A stretch of 41,177 nt of DNA from Desulfosarcina sp. (GTDB taxonomy: Bacteria > Desulfobacterota > Desulfobacteria > Desulfobacterales > Desulfosarcinaceae), in contig JABZFO010000128.1 in the NCBI GenBank assembly GCA_014237405.1, forward strand, positions 1 through 41,177. The letters run 5' to 3'. A program made the translations under genes and the position numbers. Positions 1 to 7,609 of the stretch are shown here, piece by piece. Position 1 is the stretch's first letter. Each line of letters begins with the position of its first letter. The notes under the pieces are model-generated. The model worked only from the letters and a program-made list of their open reading frames with translations. It did not search any database and was not told the DNA's origin.

Positions 1-57
1 TATGAATTAGTTTCGCTCGATGAGAACAATGACATCGGTTCAAGATTGGCTGCTTAA
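1..57 (+). CDS. Possible 3' end of an upstream gene
   Basis: The first frame is open from the window edge to a TAA at 55-57 and encodes a polar C-terminus ending in GSRLAA. It is far too short to judge. It is reported only because an open frame runs into the window and no other gene explains these bases. It could equally be chance. Confidence 0.2.
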   Translation, partial: YELVSLDENNDIGSRLAA

Positions 58-465
58 GCACAGCTAATGCCAAATTCTTATTTTTCAAAGAACTATTTTT
101 CGAAAACTCAAGTATATAAAGGTTATAGAAAAAAACCACTCTAACCACTCTTCCAGGTTATTCGGTTAATGATTCAAATGTGATTGGAGGGGGGATTTTT
201 TGTAATTTGGTGGCTGGGTGTGGGCCGGCGCCGGCAGGGATGTCGAATGGCCATGCGGATATGTTCGGCCACTTTCCGGATGTGAGGGGGGCGGGGGGCG
301 GCGGTGATAAGGTGTTGATTGCCCTGATGATTTTTGTATCTGACACGGGTCAGGGGTGGATTGCAATAGTTTTTTGATCCTTTGCAGGAAAAACCTAAAA
401 AAATATAATTTGCTGCAGGCGTCGAAATAAACGAAGGAATAGTTGATCGTAAAAAAGATTATAAA
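58..465. other. Gene-free left flank
   Basis: I see no convincing gene here. Positions 58-180 are AT-rich and contain two adjacent 9-bp near-copies of ACCACTCTW at about 136-153. Positions 185-350 form a GC-rich island in which several frames on both strands are open for about 60 codons; this is the pattern expected from composition, not coding. The 10-mer GCAGGAAAAA at 384-393 recurs at 1776-1785, on the other side of the recombinase gene. The 8-mer GCGTCGAA at 419-426 is one arm of an inverted repeat completed at 512-519. Confidence 0.4.
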
Positions 466-526
466 AAGGGTTGAGTTTTTGCGCTGGAAAGTTATACTAA
501 ATATAGTTTTCTTCGACGCAACCCTT
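466..526 (+). promoter_or_regulatory. Recombinase promoter inside nested inverted repeats
   Basis: A sigma70-like promoter is visible: TTGAGT at 471-476, a 16-bp spacer, and TATACT at 493-498. An inverted repeat brackets it, with AAGGGTTG at 466-473 overlapping the -35 box and CAACCCTT at 519-526 in the early transcript. A second pair, GCGTCGAA at 419-426 and TTCGACGC at 512-519, shares the right-hand arm. Resolvases commonly bind sites upstream of and overlapping their own promoter, so this could be an operator or a res-like crossover site for the adjacent recombinase. The promoter boxes are seen directly; the binding role is inference. Confidence 0.5.
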
Positions 527-542
527 AAATGGAGGCCCTACG

Positions 543-1199
543 ATGGCTAAAACGATGGCATATATCCGGGTGAGCAAGGACAAGCAGGATGTCGAGCACC
601 AGCGGCTTGAGATTTATAAACTGGCTCATGATGTCGGACTGGGCCAGGTTACGTTTATCGAGGAGACGATCAACAGCCGGATACACTGGCGGGATCGCAA
701 GGTTGCCGATATTCTGGATGCCTGCGGGCCAGGTGATGCGGTAGTCGTGGCGGAGCTGTCACGGTTGGGCCGGTCAATGCTGGAGATCATGGAGATTCTG
801 TCCGTGGCCACGACCTCCGGGATCCGGATCTATGCCACCAAGGGCAACTGGCGGCTGGACGGGAGTTTGCAGTCCAAGGTGGTGGCGATGGCGTTTGCCA
901 TGGCGGCCGAGATCGAAGGGGATCTGATCCGGGAGCGGACCACGGCGGCGCTGTCCACTAGGCGGCGGGAAATCAAGGAAAAGGGATTTTTTATTTCCAA
1001 GGCTGGAAATCGGGTGACATCTCTGGGCCGGCCGCCGGGACCGGGGAAATCAAAACTGGATGCGCACCGTGATGAAATTGTGGAAATGCTGGAACTGGGT
1101 GTGACGCGCAAGCGGCTGGCAGAGCGGCTGGGGTGCAGTGAATCGAACCTGCGCCACTGGCTGCGGATGCGCGGGCTGACTGAGGTGGGCCGGCATTGA
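543..1199 (+). CDS. Small serine recombinase (resolvase/invertase family)
   Basis: This 218-residue protein has the resolvase N-terminal domain followed by a helix-turn-helix, at a normal length for DNA invertases and resolvases. The start YIRVSKDKQD places the nucleophilic serine at residue 11 with the preceding arginine at 9. ELSRLGRS puts the paired active-site arginines at 74 and 77. The segment around residues 120-140 (EIEGDLIRERT) matches the long dimer helix E, and residues about 180-212 form the DNA-binding helix-turn-helix. The ATG at 543 follows GGAGG at 531-535. It is too small for a phage-type large serine integrase, so it more likely resolves dimers or inverts a segment. No invertible gene was identified, and whether it integrates the phage is unknown. 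Confidence 0.88.
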   Translation: MAKTMAYIRVSKDKQDVEHQRLEIYKLAHDVGLGQVTFIEETINSRIHWRDRKVADILDACGPGDAVVVAELSRLGRSMLEIMEILSVATTSGIRIYATKGNWRLDGSLQSKVVAMAFAMAAEIEGDLIRERTTAALSTRRREIKEKGFFISKAGNRVTSLGRPPGPGKSKLDAHRDEIVEMLELGVTRKRLAERLGCSESNLRHWLRMRGLTEVGRH

Positions 1200-1396
1200 T
1201 GGGGAGATGCCCTGAAACAAAAACCGGGAGATCGTGGGTCCCATCCCCCCTATATCACTTGACGGGCAGGGGGATTTCTGGATTTTCGATTCTAAAAAAA
1301 CAGTCTGTTCCTCCACCTGCGCGATCAGGGGGCGGGGAGTCCAATAAGAGGGGAGCAGGGGGTAAGTAATAGTAATTAAACAAGAAAGGGGAGACT

Positions 1397-1750
1397 ATGA
1401 AGGGTAGTCCAATTCTGTTTGTGGCGGTGTTGGTACTTTGCTGGTGGCCGGCGGCGGGGATTGGCGGGGATCATGTGCGGTCTGACGGGCAGGGCGGGTA
1501 TTACACGAACGAAGGGCATTACCGGTCTGACGGCCAGGGCGGGCTGTATACGCCCAATGCCGGGCATATCCGGTCCGACGGGCAGCGCGGGTTTTATACG
1601 CCTGACGGCGGGCATGTTCGGTCGGATGGCCAGGGCGGGCTGTATACGCCCAATGCCGGGCATTACCGGTCTGACGGGCAGGGCGGGTATTATACGCCGA
1701 AGGGCGGGCATATCCGGTCCGACGGGCAGGGCGGGTTTTACGACGATTAG
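1397..1750 (+). CDS. Exported protein of six 16-residue repeats
   Basis: The 117-residue product starts with a signal-peptide-like segment (charged start, then a hydrophobic core at about residues 5-21). The rest is almost entirely six tandem copies of a 16-residue unit with consensus GHxRSDGQGGxYTPxx, where x after H is V, Y or I and the residue before YTP is Y, L or F. The last copy ends in FYDD. At DNA level the unit is 48 bp, and some copies are nearly identical, which points to recent tandem expansion. An AAGGGGAG ribosome site lies just before the ATG. The gene stands alone between the recombinase and the terminase block and has a terminator downstream, as expected of a phage cargo (moron) gene. 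I do not recognise the family. The Gly/Asp/Tyr pattern suggests an extracellular beta repeat, but this is a guess. Confidence 0.75.
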   Translation: MKGSPILFVAVLVLCWWPAAGIGGDHVRSDGQGGYYTNEGHYRSDGQGGLYTPNAGHIRSDGQRGFYTPDGGHVRSDGQGGLYTPNAGHYRSDGQGGYYTPKGGHIRSDGQGGFYDD

Positions 1751-1775
1751 GGATGATGCGAGCCGAAGTGTCCAT

Positions 1776-1808
1776 GCAGGAAAAATAAAAAAAAATGATT
1801 TTTCCTGC
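1776..1808. repeat. Perfect 10-bp inverted repeat, A/T loop
   Basis: GCAGGAAAAA at 1776-1785 is exactly complementary to TTTTTCCTGC at 1799-1808, with a 13-nt A-rich loop. It lies 25 bp past the stop codon of the repeat-protein gene. The U-rich descending arm makes it resemble a weak terminator, but no separate U-tract follows. The same 10-mer occurs at 384-393, upstream of the recombinase. Confidence 0.5.
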
Positions 1809-2053
1809 AAATTAAAGTGGTGGATTAATGCCATAGTTGCTCAGGCCGGCCCTTGGCAGGAACCGTTTTACGACCGGCTAAGGGGGATGATTCCCATCTG
1901 GCATGGCCCCTGGGGGGCATGAGCGGCTGAGGCATTTTAGGGGAATGGCGCTGAAACCGCAAAAATCTGTCAAGTAAAAAATTCATAAAAAATCAGGGGT
2001 AAATTATTCCACTGGAGAACACCAGGGAACAATAGAGAACATTTAGCAGGAGC
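1809..2053. other. Gene-free stretch between cargo gene and terminase block
   Basis: I see no gene with coding-like codon use between the cargo gene and the terminase operon. Beyond the hairpin at 1776-1808, this part holds three 10-bp direct repeats (2011-2040). A promoter for the long + strand operon is expected somewhere between 1810 and 2177, but I could not identify convincing -35 and -10 boxes. Confidence 0.4.
2011..2040 (+). repeat. Three 10-bp direct repeats in helical phase
   Basis: Three consecutive decamers end in the same core: ACTGGAGAAC, ACCAGGGAAC and AATAGAGAAC, giving consensus ANYRGRGAAC. A 10-bp period puts each copy on the same DNA face, as in operator or iteron clusters. 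They sit just upstream of the terminator before the terminase genes. The repeats are seen directly; any protein binding is inference. Confidence 0.45.
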
Positions 2054-2084
2054 GGCCGACGGGAATGCGTCGGCCTTTTTTTTT
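2054..2084 (+). terminator. Rho-independent terminator
   Basis: A 7-bp stem (GGCCGAC at 2054-2060 with GTCGGCC at 2069-2075) and an 8-nt loop are followed by nine T residues. It would end transcription coming from the cargo gene at 1397. It could instead act as an attenuator in the leader of the terminase operon. Confidence 0.85.
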
Positions 2085-2127
2085 GCGTGTTATGTGTTGA
2101 TATCGTGAAATTGGTGTCTGGTTTGTT

Positions 2128-2143
2128 GGTTTGATTGGTTGAA
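2128..2143 (+). repeat. 16-bp direct repeat, copy 1 of 2
   Basis: GGTTTGATTGGTTGAA here is repeated exactly at 4306-4321. The two copies lie just upstream of the terminase pair and at its 3' end; the second contains the stop codon of the large terminase. It belongs to the same family of G/T/A-rich short repeats seen throughout the phage. Confidence 0.7.
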
Positions 2144-2177
2144 GTTGGTTCGTAAATAACGTCAGGAGTTTTTTTTT

Positions 2178-2840
2178 ATGGGGCGTTCGCGGACGGGTAA
2201 GATAGCACAGTACCACCTGGAAGAGACCATCAGCAAGATGGCCTATGACGACGGCATGACCGGCAAGGAGATATCGGTCAGGCTGATCGAGATGGGCTAT
2301 AAAGTATCCCACCCCACGGTGTGCCGCTGGCTGAAAAAGCAGGTTGAGCACGCACGTACCCAATCCGAAAAAATTTTCACCGACCATGTGGCCGAGCACC
2401 TGCCCAAAGACCTGGATGCGCTGGAGGCGATGGAGGCGCTGTGTCTGACCTGGGCCAACGAGTCCGGGGCCGATCGCGTGCAGCGACTGTCCTCCTGGAA
2501 GCAGGTGACGCAGTTGATCCCCGCGTATGCCGCACGCCTGATCGCTTTCACGACGCTTGAGACCAAGGAGAAGAACGCCGAGGTGAAGGCGTTTATCCGG
2601 GAGTTGATGGCGATTCTGGTGGAGGATATCAACCTGGTGCGCCAGCGCCTTGCGGCCATCGGCCAGGGAACCAAGATCATCGAGACCAAACTGAAGAACG
2701 CCGGCCTGATCAGCGATGCCGACAAGGGCAACGTCGTGATCAAGGGCTACGACGATGCGGGCGGCGCTGCGGGACCGGAACCTCCCACCGCCCCGGAAAC
2801 GCAGCGCCGTCTTCTCGCCTTCAAGGGGGGCCGAGACTGA
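2178..2840 (+). CDS. Terminase small subunit (putative)
   Basis: The 220-residue protein has a helix-turn-helix at about residues 20-55 (GMTGKEISVRL followed by SHPTVCRWLKK). A long helical region rich in charged residues follows, with a polar tail. It lies directly before the large terminase, which it overlaps by one base (TGATG). This layout and the N-terminal DNA-binding motif are typical of small terminase subunits, which recognise phage DNA and recruit the packaging motor. AGGAG at 2164-2168 supports the ATG at 2178 with a rather long T-rich spacer. Assignment rests on position and fold type rather than on a diagnostic motif. Confidence 0.7.
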   Translation: MGRSRTGKIAQYHLEETISKMAYDDGMTGKEISVRLIEMGYKVSHPTVCRWLKKQVEHARTQSEKIFTDHVAEHLPKDLDALEAMEALCLTWANESGADRVQRLSSWKQVTQLIPAYAARLIAFTTLETKEKNAEVKAFIRELMAILVEDINLVRQRLAAIGQGTKIIETKLKNAGLISDADKGNVVIKGYDDAGGAAGPEPPTAPETQRRLLAFKGGRD

Positions 2841-4312
2841 TGGGCGACCTGGTGTTCGATCTTTCCCCCACACAACTGGATTTCGTGATGTGCGAGGATC
2901 AGCTCGTACAGATCATGTCCGGAATGGGTGAAGGGAAGACCTTCGCCGGTGTGGCCGCGTGTATTGTGCATGCCCAGCGCTGCGGGAAAAATATCCGGGG
3001 CGCATTGATCAGGGACACTTTTCAGAACATCAAGATATCAACCCTGCCGGACATCCAGGAGGTGCTCGGCCGCAACTGGTGCAGGGTCAGCGATCAGGGC
3101 AAGAAGCTGCACATACTTACATCGCCAGGCGTGGAGCTTGATCTGTTCGGCATCGATGACGAGGCCAGTATATCAAAGCTGCAGGGGCCGCAGTACGCAA
3201 TCATCTGGCTGGAGGAGCCTGCGCCGATTCTCGAAAGGGCGAACGCGGGCCTGCCCAGGGACGTGCTCAACATGGCCATCGCCAGGGCATCGCGGCAGCC
3301 GGGAACGGTCATGCGGGTGCAGATCACCCAGAACCCGGCCGACGAGGACCACTGGACAAGCAAGCTGTCAGAGGAGCCGGACGGCGAATACTCGAGGTAT
3401 GAGGACCCGGATACCGGCGAGGTGTCGGCGGTGATGAAAAAGACGTTTCACATCCGCCCCGGCGAGAACAAATACCTGCCCGGCATGACGCGGGCGGCCA
3501 ACCTGGCGGCGTTTCAGGATGACCCGGCCAAGATGGCGCGCTATGTCGAGGGGCAGATCGCATCGGTAAACCGCGGCAAGAAGGTGACGCCCAAGTACAA
3601 CCCGGCCATCCACTACTGCTCTCGCATCCTGCCTGTGATCAAAGGCGAGCTGCTTACCCTGTGGGACGGCTGGCACCACCCCACCTGTATCCTGGCGCAA
3701 TATATGCCCACCGGCCAGCTTGTGATCCACGACGTGGTTGAGGACGATGGGCTGACGGCCGTTGCCGAGCTTTGCCCGGAGCGGCTGGACCCGCTTTTGA
3801 ACACGCCCAAGTACCGGGGCAAGATCACCAGTGTGCGCGCTATAGGCGACGAGAGCATGGCCACGCCGGACCAGAGCACGCGCAACCAGAGCGCGGCAAA
3901 GGTGGTGGTGAATTACCTGGAAAAAAAATTCAGGGCGCGGGGTCTGACCTTCGAGCGAGGCCCCAAGTCGTGGACCCTGCGACGGGAGTCGGTGAACAAC
4001 AGTTTTTCGGGGCTGATCGGCGAGGGCATCCCCAAGGTGGTGCTGTCGCGCAGCGCCGTGGGGTTGCACCGGGCTTTGCGCGGCGGGTGGCACTATAAAA
4101 CCGACAACAACGGCAAAGTGGTCGGCGACAAGCCGGTCAAGGACCAGTACAGCCATCCCGGCGACGCATTCGGCCACGGTATGAGCATTTTGATGCCCTA
4201 TCTGCCGGCGATGACGGGCAGGAAGGTTTCGAAGGAGCAGGGGATGAAGGTGGCAAGGAGTTATGCCACCGGGAGTTACAGGCGGCAACGGAAGGCGGTC
4301 GGGGTGGTTTGA
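2840..4312 (+). CDS. Terminase large subunit
   Basis: This 490-residue protein is the ATP-driven DNA-packaging motor and genome nuclease. The ATPase half has a Walker A motif GMGEGKT at residues 28-34 and a Walker B motif IIWLEE at 121-126. The C-terminal RNase H-like nuclease shows the expected acidic residues: D276 in LWDGW, D337 in IGDES and D442 in HPGDAFGHG. Length is normal for the family. The start overlaps the stop of the small subunit, indicating coupled translation. The stop codon TGA at 4310-4312 lies inside the second copy of the 16-bp repeat GGTTTGATTGGTTGAA. Confidence 0.93.
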   Translation: MGDLVFDLSPTQLDFVMCEDQLVQIMSGMGEGKTFAGVAACIVHAQRCGKNIRGALIRDTFQNIKISTLPDIQEVLGRNWCRVSDQGKKLHILTSPGVELDLFGIDDEASISKLQGPQYAIIWLEEPAPILERANAGLPRDVLNMAIARASRQPGTVMRVQITQNPADEDHWTSKLSEEPDGEYSRYEDPDTGEVSAVMKKTFHIRPGENKYLPGMTRAANLAAFQDDPAKMARYVEGQIASVNRGKKVTPKYNPAIHYCSRILPVIKGELLTLWDGWHHPTCILAQYMPTGQLVIHDVVEDDGLTAVAELCPERLDPLLNTPKYRGKITSVRAIGDESMATPDQSTRNQSAAKVVVNYLEKKFRARGLTFERGPKSWTLRRESVNNSFSGLIGEGIPKVVLSRSAVGLHRALRGGWHYKTDNNGKVVGDKPVKDQYSHPGDAFGHGMSILMPYLPAMTGRKVSKEQGMKVARSYATGSYRRQRKAVGVV

Positions 4313-4321
4313 TTGGTTGAA
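4306..4321 (+). repeat. 16-bp direct repeat, copy 2, spans a stop codon
   Basis: GGTTTGATTGGTTGAA matches 2128-2143 exactly. Its TGA is the stop codon of the large terminase gene. This is one of eight cases in the phage where a short repeat starts at or contains the stop codon of the preceding gene. Confidence 0.7.
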
Positions 4322-4338
4322 TTGAGATGGGGGTGCGG

Positions 4339-4749
4339 ATGACGGCAGGGAAAGAGAAGAAATTAACCAGCGCACAGATCGGAATTTTTAAGGAAGAGTG
4401 CCGCTATTGGATTGAAAAATTCGGTCTTGTGGGTTGGGAAATAGATATCACTACCGGGCAGTTCAATGATAACGCGGCCGTGATCAGTTTTGATACGGTT
4501 AATCGATGGGCAGTAATCAAGTTATCCGATCACTGGCCACAAGAAAAAATCACCGACCAGGAACTCAGAATAACTGCCTATCACGAAGTGTATGAGTTGC
4601 TGCTTTCAAAATTCAGATCGATTGTTTCATCCAACACCAGCCAGGACAAACAGGACGTGGATGAACAGATTCATATCGTGATCCGGACGTTGGAGAATCT
4701 TCATTTCATTCCGGATTACCATCGCCGGATGAATGAAGGGGAGATATGA
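4339..4749 (+). CDS. Small phage protein with HEVYE motif
   Basis: The 136-residue product has AYHEVYELLL around residues 80-89, with H82, E83 and E86. This resembles the active helix of zinc metallopeptidase-like phage proteins, but the third ligand is Glu instead of the His of HExxH, so catalysis is uncertain. I place the start at the ATG at 4339 because a G-rich stretch (GGGGG) lies at a suitable distance; an in-frame ATG at 4327 would add four residues. Codon use is less GC-rich than in its neighbours, which hints at a separate origin. It overlaps the next gene by four bases. Its function is unknown. Confidence 0.6.
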   Translation: MTAGKEKKLTSAQIGIFKEECRYWIEKFGLVGWEIDITTGQFNDNAAVISFDTVNRWAVIKLSDHWPQEKITDQELRITAYHEVYELLLSKFRSIVSSNTSQDKQDVDEQIHIVIRTLENLHFIPDYHRRMNEGEI

Positions 4750-5105
4750 TGGCAGGTTTTTACGAGCGATACTGGGAGATGAGCGAGGGCGGTCCTTATG
4801 ACGACGAGCGCTCTTCCAACAATATATTCAAGTGCAAGGACTGCGGGGGCGAGACCTGGCACCGTGAGGGCTGGGACGGCGAGCCGGACCCGGGGCAGTG
4901 CAAGGGCCATTGTTCTTCCAGGGCCAGCGACTGGCGGCCGGGCCGGGTGAGCCGGGCCTACCGCAGGAACATCGACATGGTGAAAATGAGCGCCGACCCG
5001 CTGGTGGAAACGGGTGAGGATGTTGATCCGAAGGTGGCTTCGATCAAAACGTACAGGGCCAGGCTGGATGTGATTTTTCCGGATGCGCCGGGATTTGAAT
5101 TTTGA
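4746..5105 (+). CDS. Hypothetical protein, possible zinc-binding
   Basis: The 119-residue product contains CKDCGG at about residues 30-35 and CKGHC at about 52-56, a Cys4 arrangement that could bind one zinc ion. The rest is charged. It starts in an ATGATG overlap with the previous stop, so translation is likely coupled. The last residues GFEF and the stop codon are encoded by the TTTTGAA repeat array that continues downstream. I do not recognise the family. Position between terminase and portal is typical for small phage accessory genes. Confidence 0.6.
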   Translation: MMAGFYERYWEMSEGGPYDDERSSNNIFKCKDCGGETWHREGWDGEPDPGQCKGHCSSRASDWRPGRVSRAYRRNIDMVKMSADPLVETGEDVDPKVASIKTYRARLDVIFPDAPGFEF

Positions 5106-5127
5106 ATTTTGAATTTTGAAGTTTGAA
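5093..5127 (+). repeat. Heptamer array, TTTTGAA type
   Basis: Five 7-bp units run from ATTTGAA through three perfect TTTTGAA copies to GTTTGAA. The array starts inside the last codons of the preceding gene and supplies its TGA stop (5103-5105). A further degenerate part continues to about 5139. Confidence 0.85.
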
Positions 5128-5171
5128 AGGTTTGAGGGTTAATGAGTGCACCGGCTGTAATGGAGGCAAAA

Positions 5172-5435
5172 ATGAGTCGTAGAAAAGAGCCGGCGGAGAT
5201 GAACGTGTCATTTCCGAAGAGGCAGAAGGTCAGGCCTGCGGGGTTCGATGATTTGAGCGTCGGCGATACGGTAACCTGCACAGTGGTCGGCAAGGTGGTG
5301 CGCGTCGAGGAGAACGCCGAAGAGTGGAGCCCCGGCAGGCACATGAAGCTGGAAGTGAAGAAGTTTACGGTCGAAGCGGCCGACGACCCCATGAGTATGG
5401 GCGATGCCGTGGCCGCATCGGCGTACAAGGCTTAA
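5172..5435 (+). CDS. Hypothetical small phage protein
   Basis: From the ATG at 5172 the product is 87 residues. I choose this start because GGAGG at 5162-5166 is well spaced from it; an in-frame ATG at 5142 would add ten residues and has only a close GAGGG. The central part (about residues 25-70) alternates beta-type segments, including VGDTVTCTVVGKVVRVEE, which suggests a small OB-like or beta-barrel fold. It lies just upstream of the portal. I do not recognise it. Confidence 0.55.
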   Translation: MSRRKEPAEMNVSFPKRQKVRPAGFDDLSVGDTVTCTVVGKVVRVEENAEEWSPGRHMKLEVKKFTVEAADDPMSMGDAVAASAYKA

Positions 5436-5436
5436 T

Positions 5437-5679
5437 ATGCGCAGGGGAATTTTTGACCTGCCCGTGGTGGTGATAGAGCGATCACCATCGATCGCCATGG
5501 CGGTGCACGGCCAGCTGACATGTATCCACAAGGTCGAGCGGGTTAAATTTAACCGCCATATGCGCTACGAGGCCGAATCCCCGCTATTCGACGATATTTC
5601 GGATCATGTGGTGCTGACTCCGATGTATAAAATTTCCGTGGACAAGGGCCGGGTTACGGCCGTGAGGGTGGGCAACTGA
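5437..5679 (+). CDS. Hypothetical small phage protein
   Basis: The 80-residue product starts at an ATG two bases after the preceding stop and overlaps the portal start by one base. It is beta-rich, with no membrane segment or metal motif. An earlier in-frame start at 5404 would lie within the previous gene and is less likely. I do not recognise it; tight packing between real genes is the main support. Confidence 0.5.
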   Translation: MRRGIFDLPVVVIERSPSIAMAVHGQLTCIHKVERVKFNRHMRYEAESPLFDDISDHVVLTPMYKISVDKGRVTAVRVGN

Positions 5680-7562
5680 TGGACGCACAGGAGACCAGAG
5701 AGCGTGGTGAGGCGGCGGCGGCCTATGCCAAGGAGGATGAGCAGCATTTCGTGTCCTACGCCCAGGACTGCATCGACCACTCCACCAAGGAGCGCGCGGA
5801 GATACGCGAACTCATGGCCCAGTGCTACAGCGTCTATAAGGAGGAGGAGCCTGCCAGCTACGGCGACAAGGAGGCGTGGCAGAGCCGGGTGGTGGTGCCC
5901 AAACCGTTCGAGACGGTGCAGTTCGGCGCCGCGGCCGTAAAGAAAGCGTTTTCGCCGAATTTCCTGACCGTAAAAAACGACCGCAACCCCGGGGCCGGAA
6001 AGTTCTGGCAGCGTCTGATGGAATTTCACCTTGCCAAGGAGCGCGGCAATTTTCCCATCCTGTTTGCCGACGCCACCGTCATGGCCCTGGCCGTGGGTAT
6101 ATCCCAGGAGATTCTTCCGCGCTGGGTGCCGGGCAAGGGGCTGGAGTTCGTGCTGGTCGAGCCGTGGAAGATACAGCGCGACCCGGACGCCGCCGCCCGC
6201 GATCCTCAAAGCGGCATGTACTGGGTCCACCAGGAGTGGCTTGACTACTCCGTGCTCAAGTCCCAGGAGGCCGCCGGCAAGTACCAGGACGTGGGCAGGG
6301 CCAAGGATGTGGGCACCGGCGCCGAAAACGACCCGTTCATGAGCGCCGAGGCGGTCAAGGCGAGACAGAGACAGCTGCTGCACCGCTCCAAGTACCGCAC
6401 CTCGGTCCTGACCAGTGAGTTCTGGGGACAGGTGCTGGACAAAAGCGGCGAGATCCTGCTGCCGTCTGCGACATTCACCATCGCCGGCGGGCGCATGATC
6501 CAAGAGCCCCAGCCGGTGGCTTACCAGACCCTGCGCTGGCCGGGGATCGATTTCACGCCGCTGCCGGATCTTCTGTTTCACGGCGGGCGCGGGCTGCTCG
6601 AAGGCGTGCTGAGCGTGTGGGAGTCGTGGAACCAGGTCATGTGCCTGCATCAGGATTACATGCAGTGGATCATCAACCCCCCGCGGGAGATCATGCAGGA
6701 GGGGCTGGTTAACATCGATGACGTGGATATCTACCCGGGCAAGGATATTCTGGTTAAAGACACGACCACCGGCCATGCGGTGGTCCGGCCGGTGACCAGC
6801 CGCAGCAAGACAAATGACGTGCTGGCCAACAGCCAGCACTACGACCAGCTTTTTCAGCGCGGCACCATGGTGACCGACGGCATCCAGGGGCTGCCCGGCT
6901 ATCGCAAGGAGATCACCTTTCGAGAGAGCGCCATGAACCTGGACCAGGCACTGGGTGTGTTCGGGCTGATGGGCGAGAACATGGAGGACGGCGCCGGCTG
7001 GGCGATCAGGGCCGCGGCCGACGTGATCGGCACGCATATCGGGTATAACGATCTGCTGTCGGTATTCGACGGCGATGAACTGGCCGAGATGGATATCGAG
7101 CCCAACCCGGAAGCGCCCAACGGGGTGACGGGCATCCCGCCGTTTACGGGCAGCTTCCACGTGAGCGGCATCCAGGCTCTTTTGCGCGACGCCGAGACGC
7201 TGAAGAACCTGCGCGAGATGATCATCCCCCTGGCCGATTCACCACGCTTCGCCCCGTATATCAAACCACTGTCTATCCTGCGCAGCATCGAAAAGCGTAC
7301 CAACCTTGAGGACGAAGGGGTGATCGCCACGGATGAAGAGTCCAGGGTGATCGACATCCAGGAGCAACTGGCCGCGGCTAAACAGAAAGATGCCATGGAG
7401 CGCCTGCAGGAGATGCAGGAGGCTTTGGGCGTGGCCGAACTGATGGAGAAACTTGACGGCCTTGACAGAAGCGACACTGAGCAGATGGCGCAGGCTATTC
7501 TGGCGCTGACGGGGGAGAGAGAGGATTCAAGGGTTCAAGGGTTCGAGGGTTCGAGGAGTTAA
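5679..7562 (+). CDS. Portal protein
   Basis: The 627-residue product has the length, location and character of a podovirus portal (head-tail connector), the dodecameric ring through which DNA is packaged and ejected. It follows terminase and precedes scaffold and major capsid genes. An N-terminal helical and acidic part leads into WQSRVVVPKPFETVQ at about residues 67-81, a mixed alpha/beta core, and a helical C-terminus rich in Gln and Glu (about 545-610), as in portal crown regions. The last 15 or so residues, ending VQGFEGSRS, and the TAA stop are encoded by the octamer repeat array. They are probably not part of the original protein. Confidence 0.85.
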   Translation: MDAQETRERGEAAAAYAKEDEQHFVSYAQDCIDHSTKERAEIRELMAQCYSVYKEEEPASYGDKEAWQSRVVVPKPFETVQFGAAAVKKAFSPNFLTVKNDRNPGAGKFWQRLMEFHLAKERGNFPILFADATVMALAVGISQEILPRWVPGKGLEFVLVEPWKIQRDPDAAARDPQSGMYWVHQEWLDYSVLKSQEAAGKYQDVGRAKDVGTGAENDPFMSAEAVKARQRQLLHRSKYRTSVLTSEFWGQVLDKSGEILLPSATFTIAGGRMIQEPQPVAYQTLRWPGIDFTPLPDLLFHGGRGLLEGVLSVWESWNQVMCLHQDYMQWIINPPREIMQEGLVNIDDVDIYPGKDILVKDTTTGHAVVRPVTSRSKTNDVLANSQHYDQLFQRGTMVTDGIQGLPGYRKEITFRESAMNLDQALGVFGLMGENMEDGAGWAIRAAADVIGTHIGYNDLLSVFDGDELAEMDIEPNPEAPNGVTGIPPFTGSFHVSGIQALLRDAETLKNLREMIIPLADSPRFAPYIKPLSILRSIEKRTNLEDEGVIATDEESRVIDIQEQLAAAKQKDAMERLQEMQEALGVAELMEKLDGLDRSDTEQMAQAILALTGEREDSRVQGFEGSRS

Positions 7563-7594
7563 GGGTTCGAGGGTTCAAGGATTCGAGGGTTCAA
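7523..7594 (+). repeat. Octamer array, GGRTTCRA type
   Basis: Nine consecutive 8-bp units follow the pattern GGGTTCAA, GGGTTCGA, GGATTCAA and GGATTCGA, with one variant GGAGTTAA that supplies the stop codon of the portal gene at 7560-7562. The array begins about 40 bp inside the coding region. The bases after the last unit, GGGAGA, give the next gene its Shine-Dalgarno. Confidence 0.9.
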
Positions 7595-7609
7595 GGGAGA
7601 AAAAAAAAT

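Noticed and set aside
158..377. Several open frames of about 60 codons on both strands in the left flank.
   Set aside because: They overlap one another in a GC-rich island, have no convincing ribosome sites with normal starts, and show no recognisable protein.
1..542. A left attachment site matching the tRNA-Pro 3' end.
   Set aside because: No stretch resembling the T-arm or acceptor end of tRNA-Pro was found here.
1419..1922. A 167-codon + strand frame overlapping the repeat-protein gene.
   Set aside because: It has a shifted repeat translation and runs on past the hairpin at 1776-1808. The frame at 1397 has the ribosome site and signal peptide.
5604..7160. A 518-codon - strand frame opposite the portal gene.
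   Set aside because: It mirrors the GC3 bias of the portal gene, and nothing in it resembles a known domain. The portal assignment explains the region.
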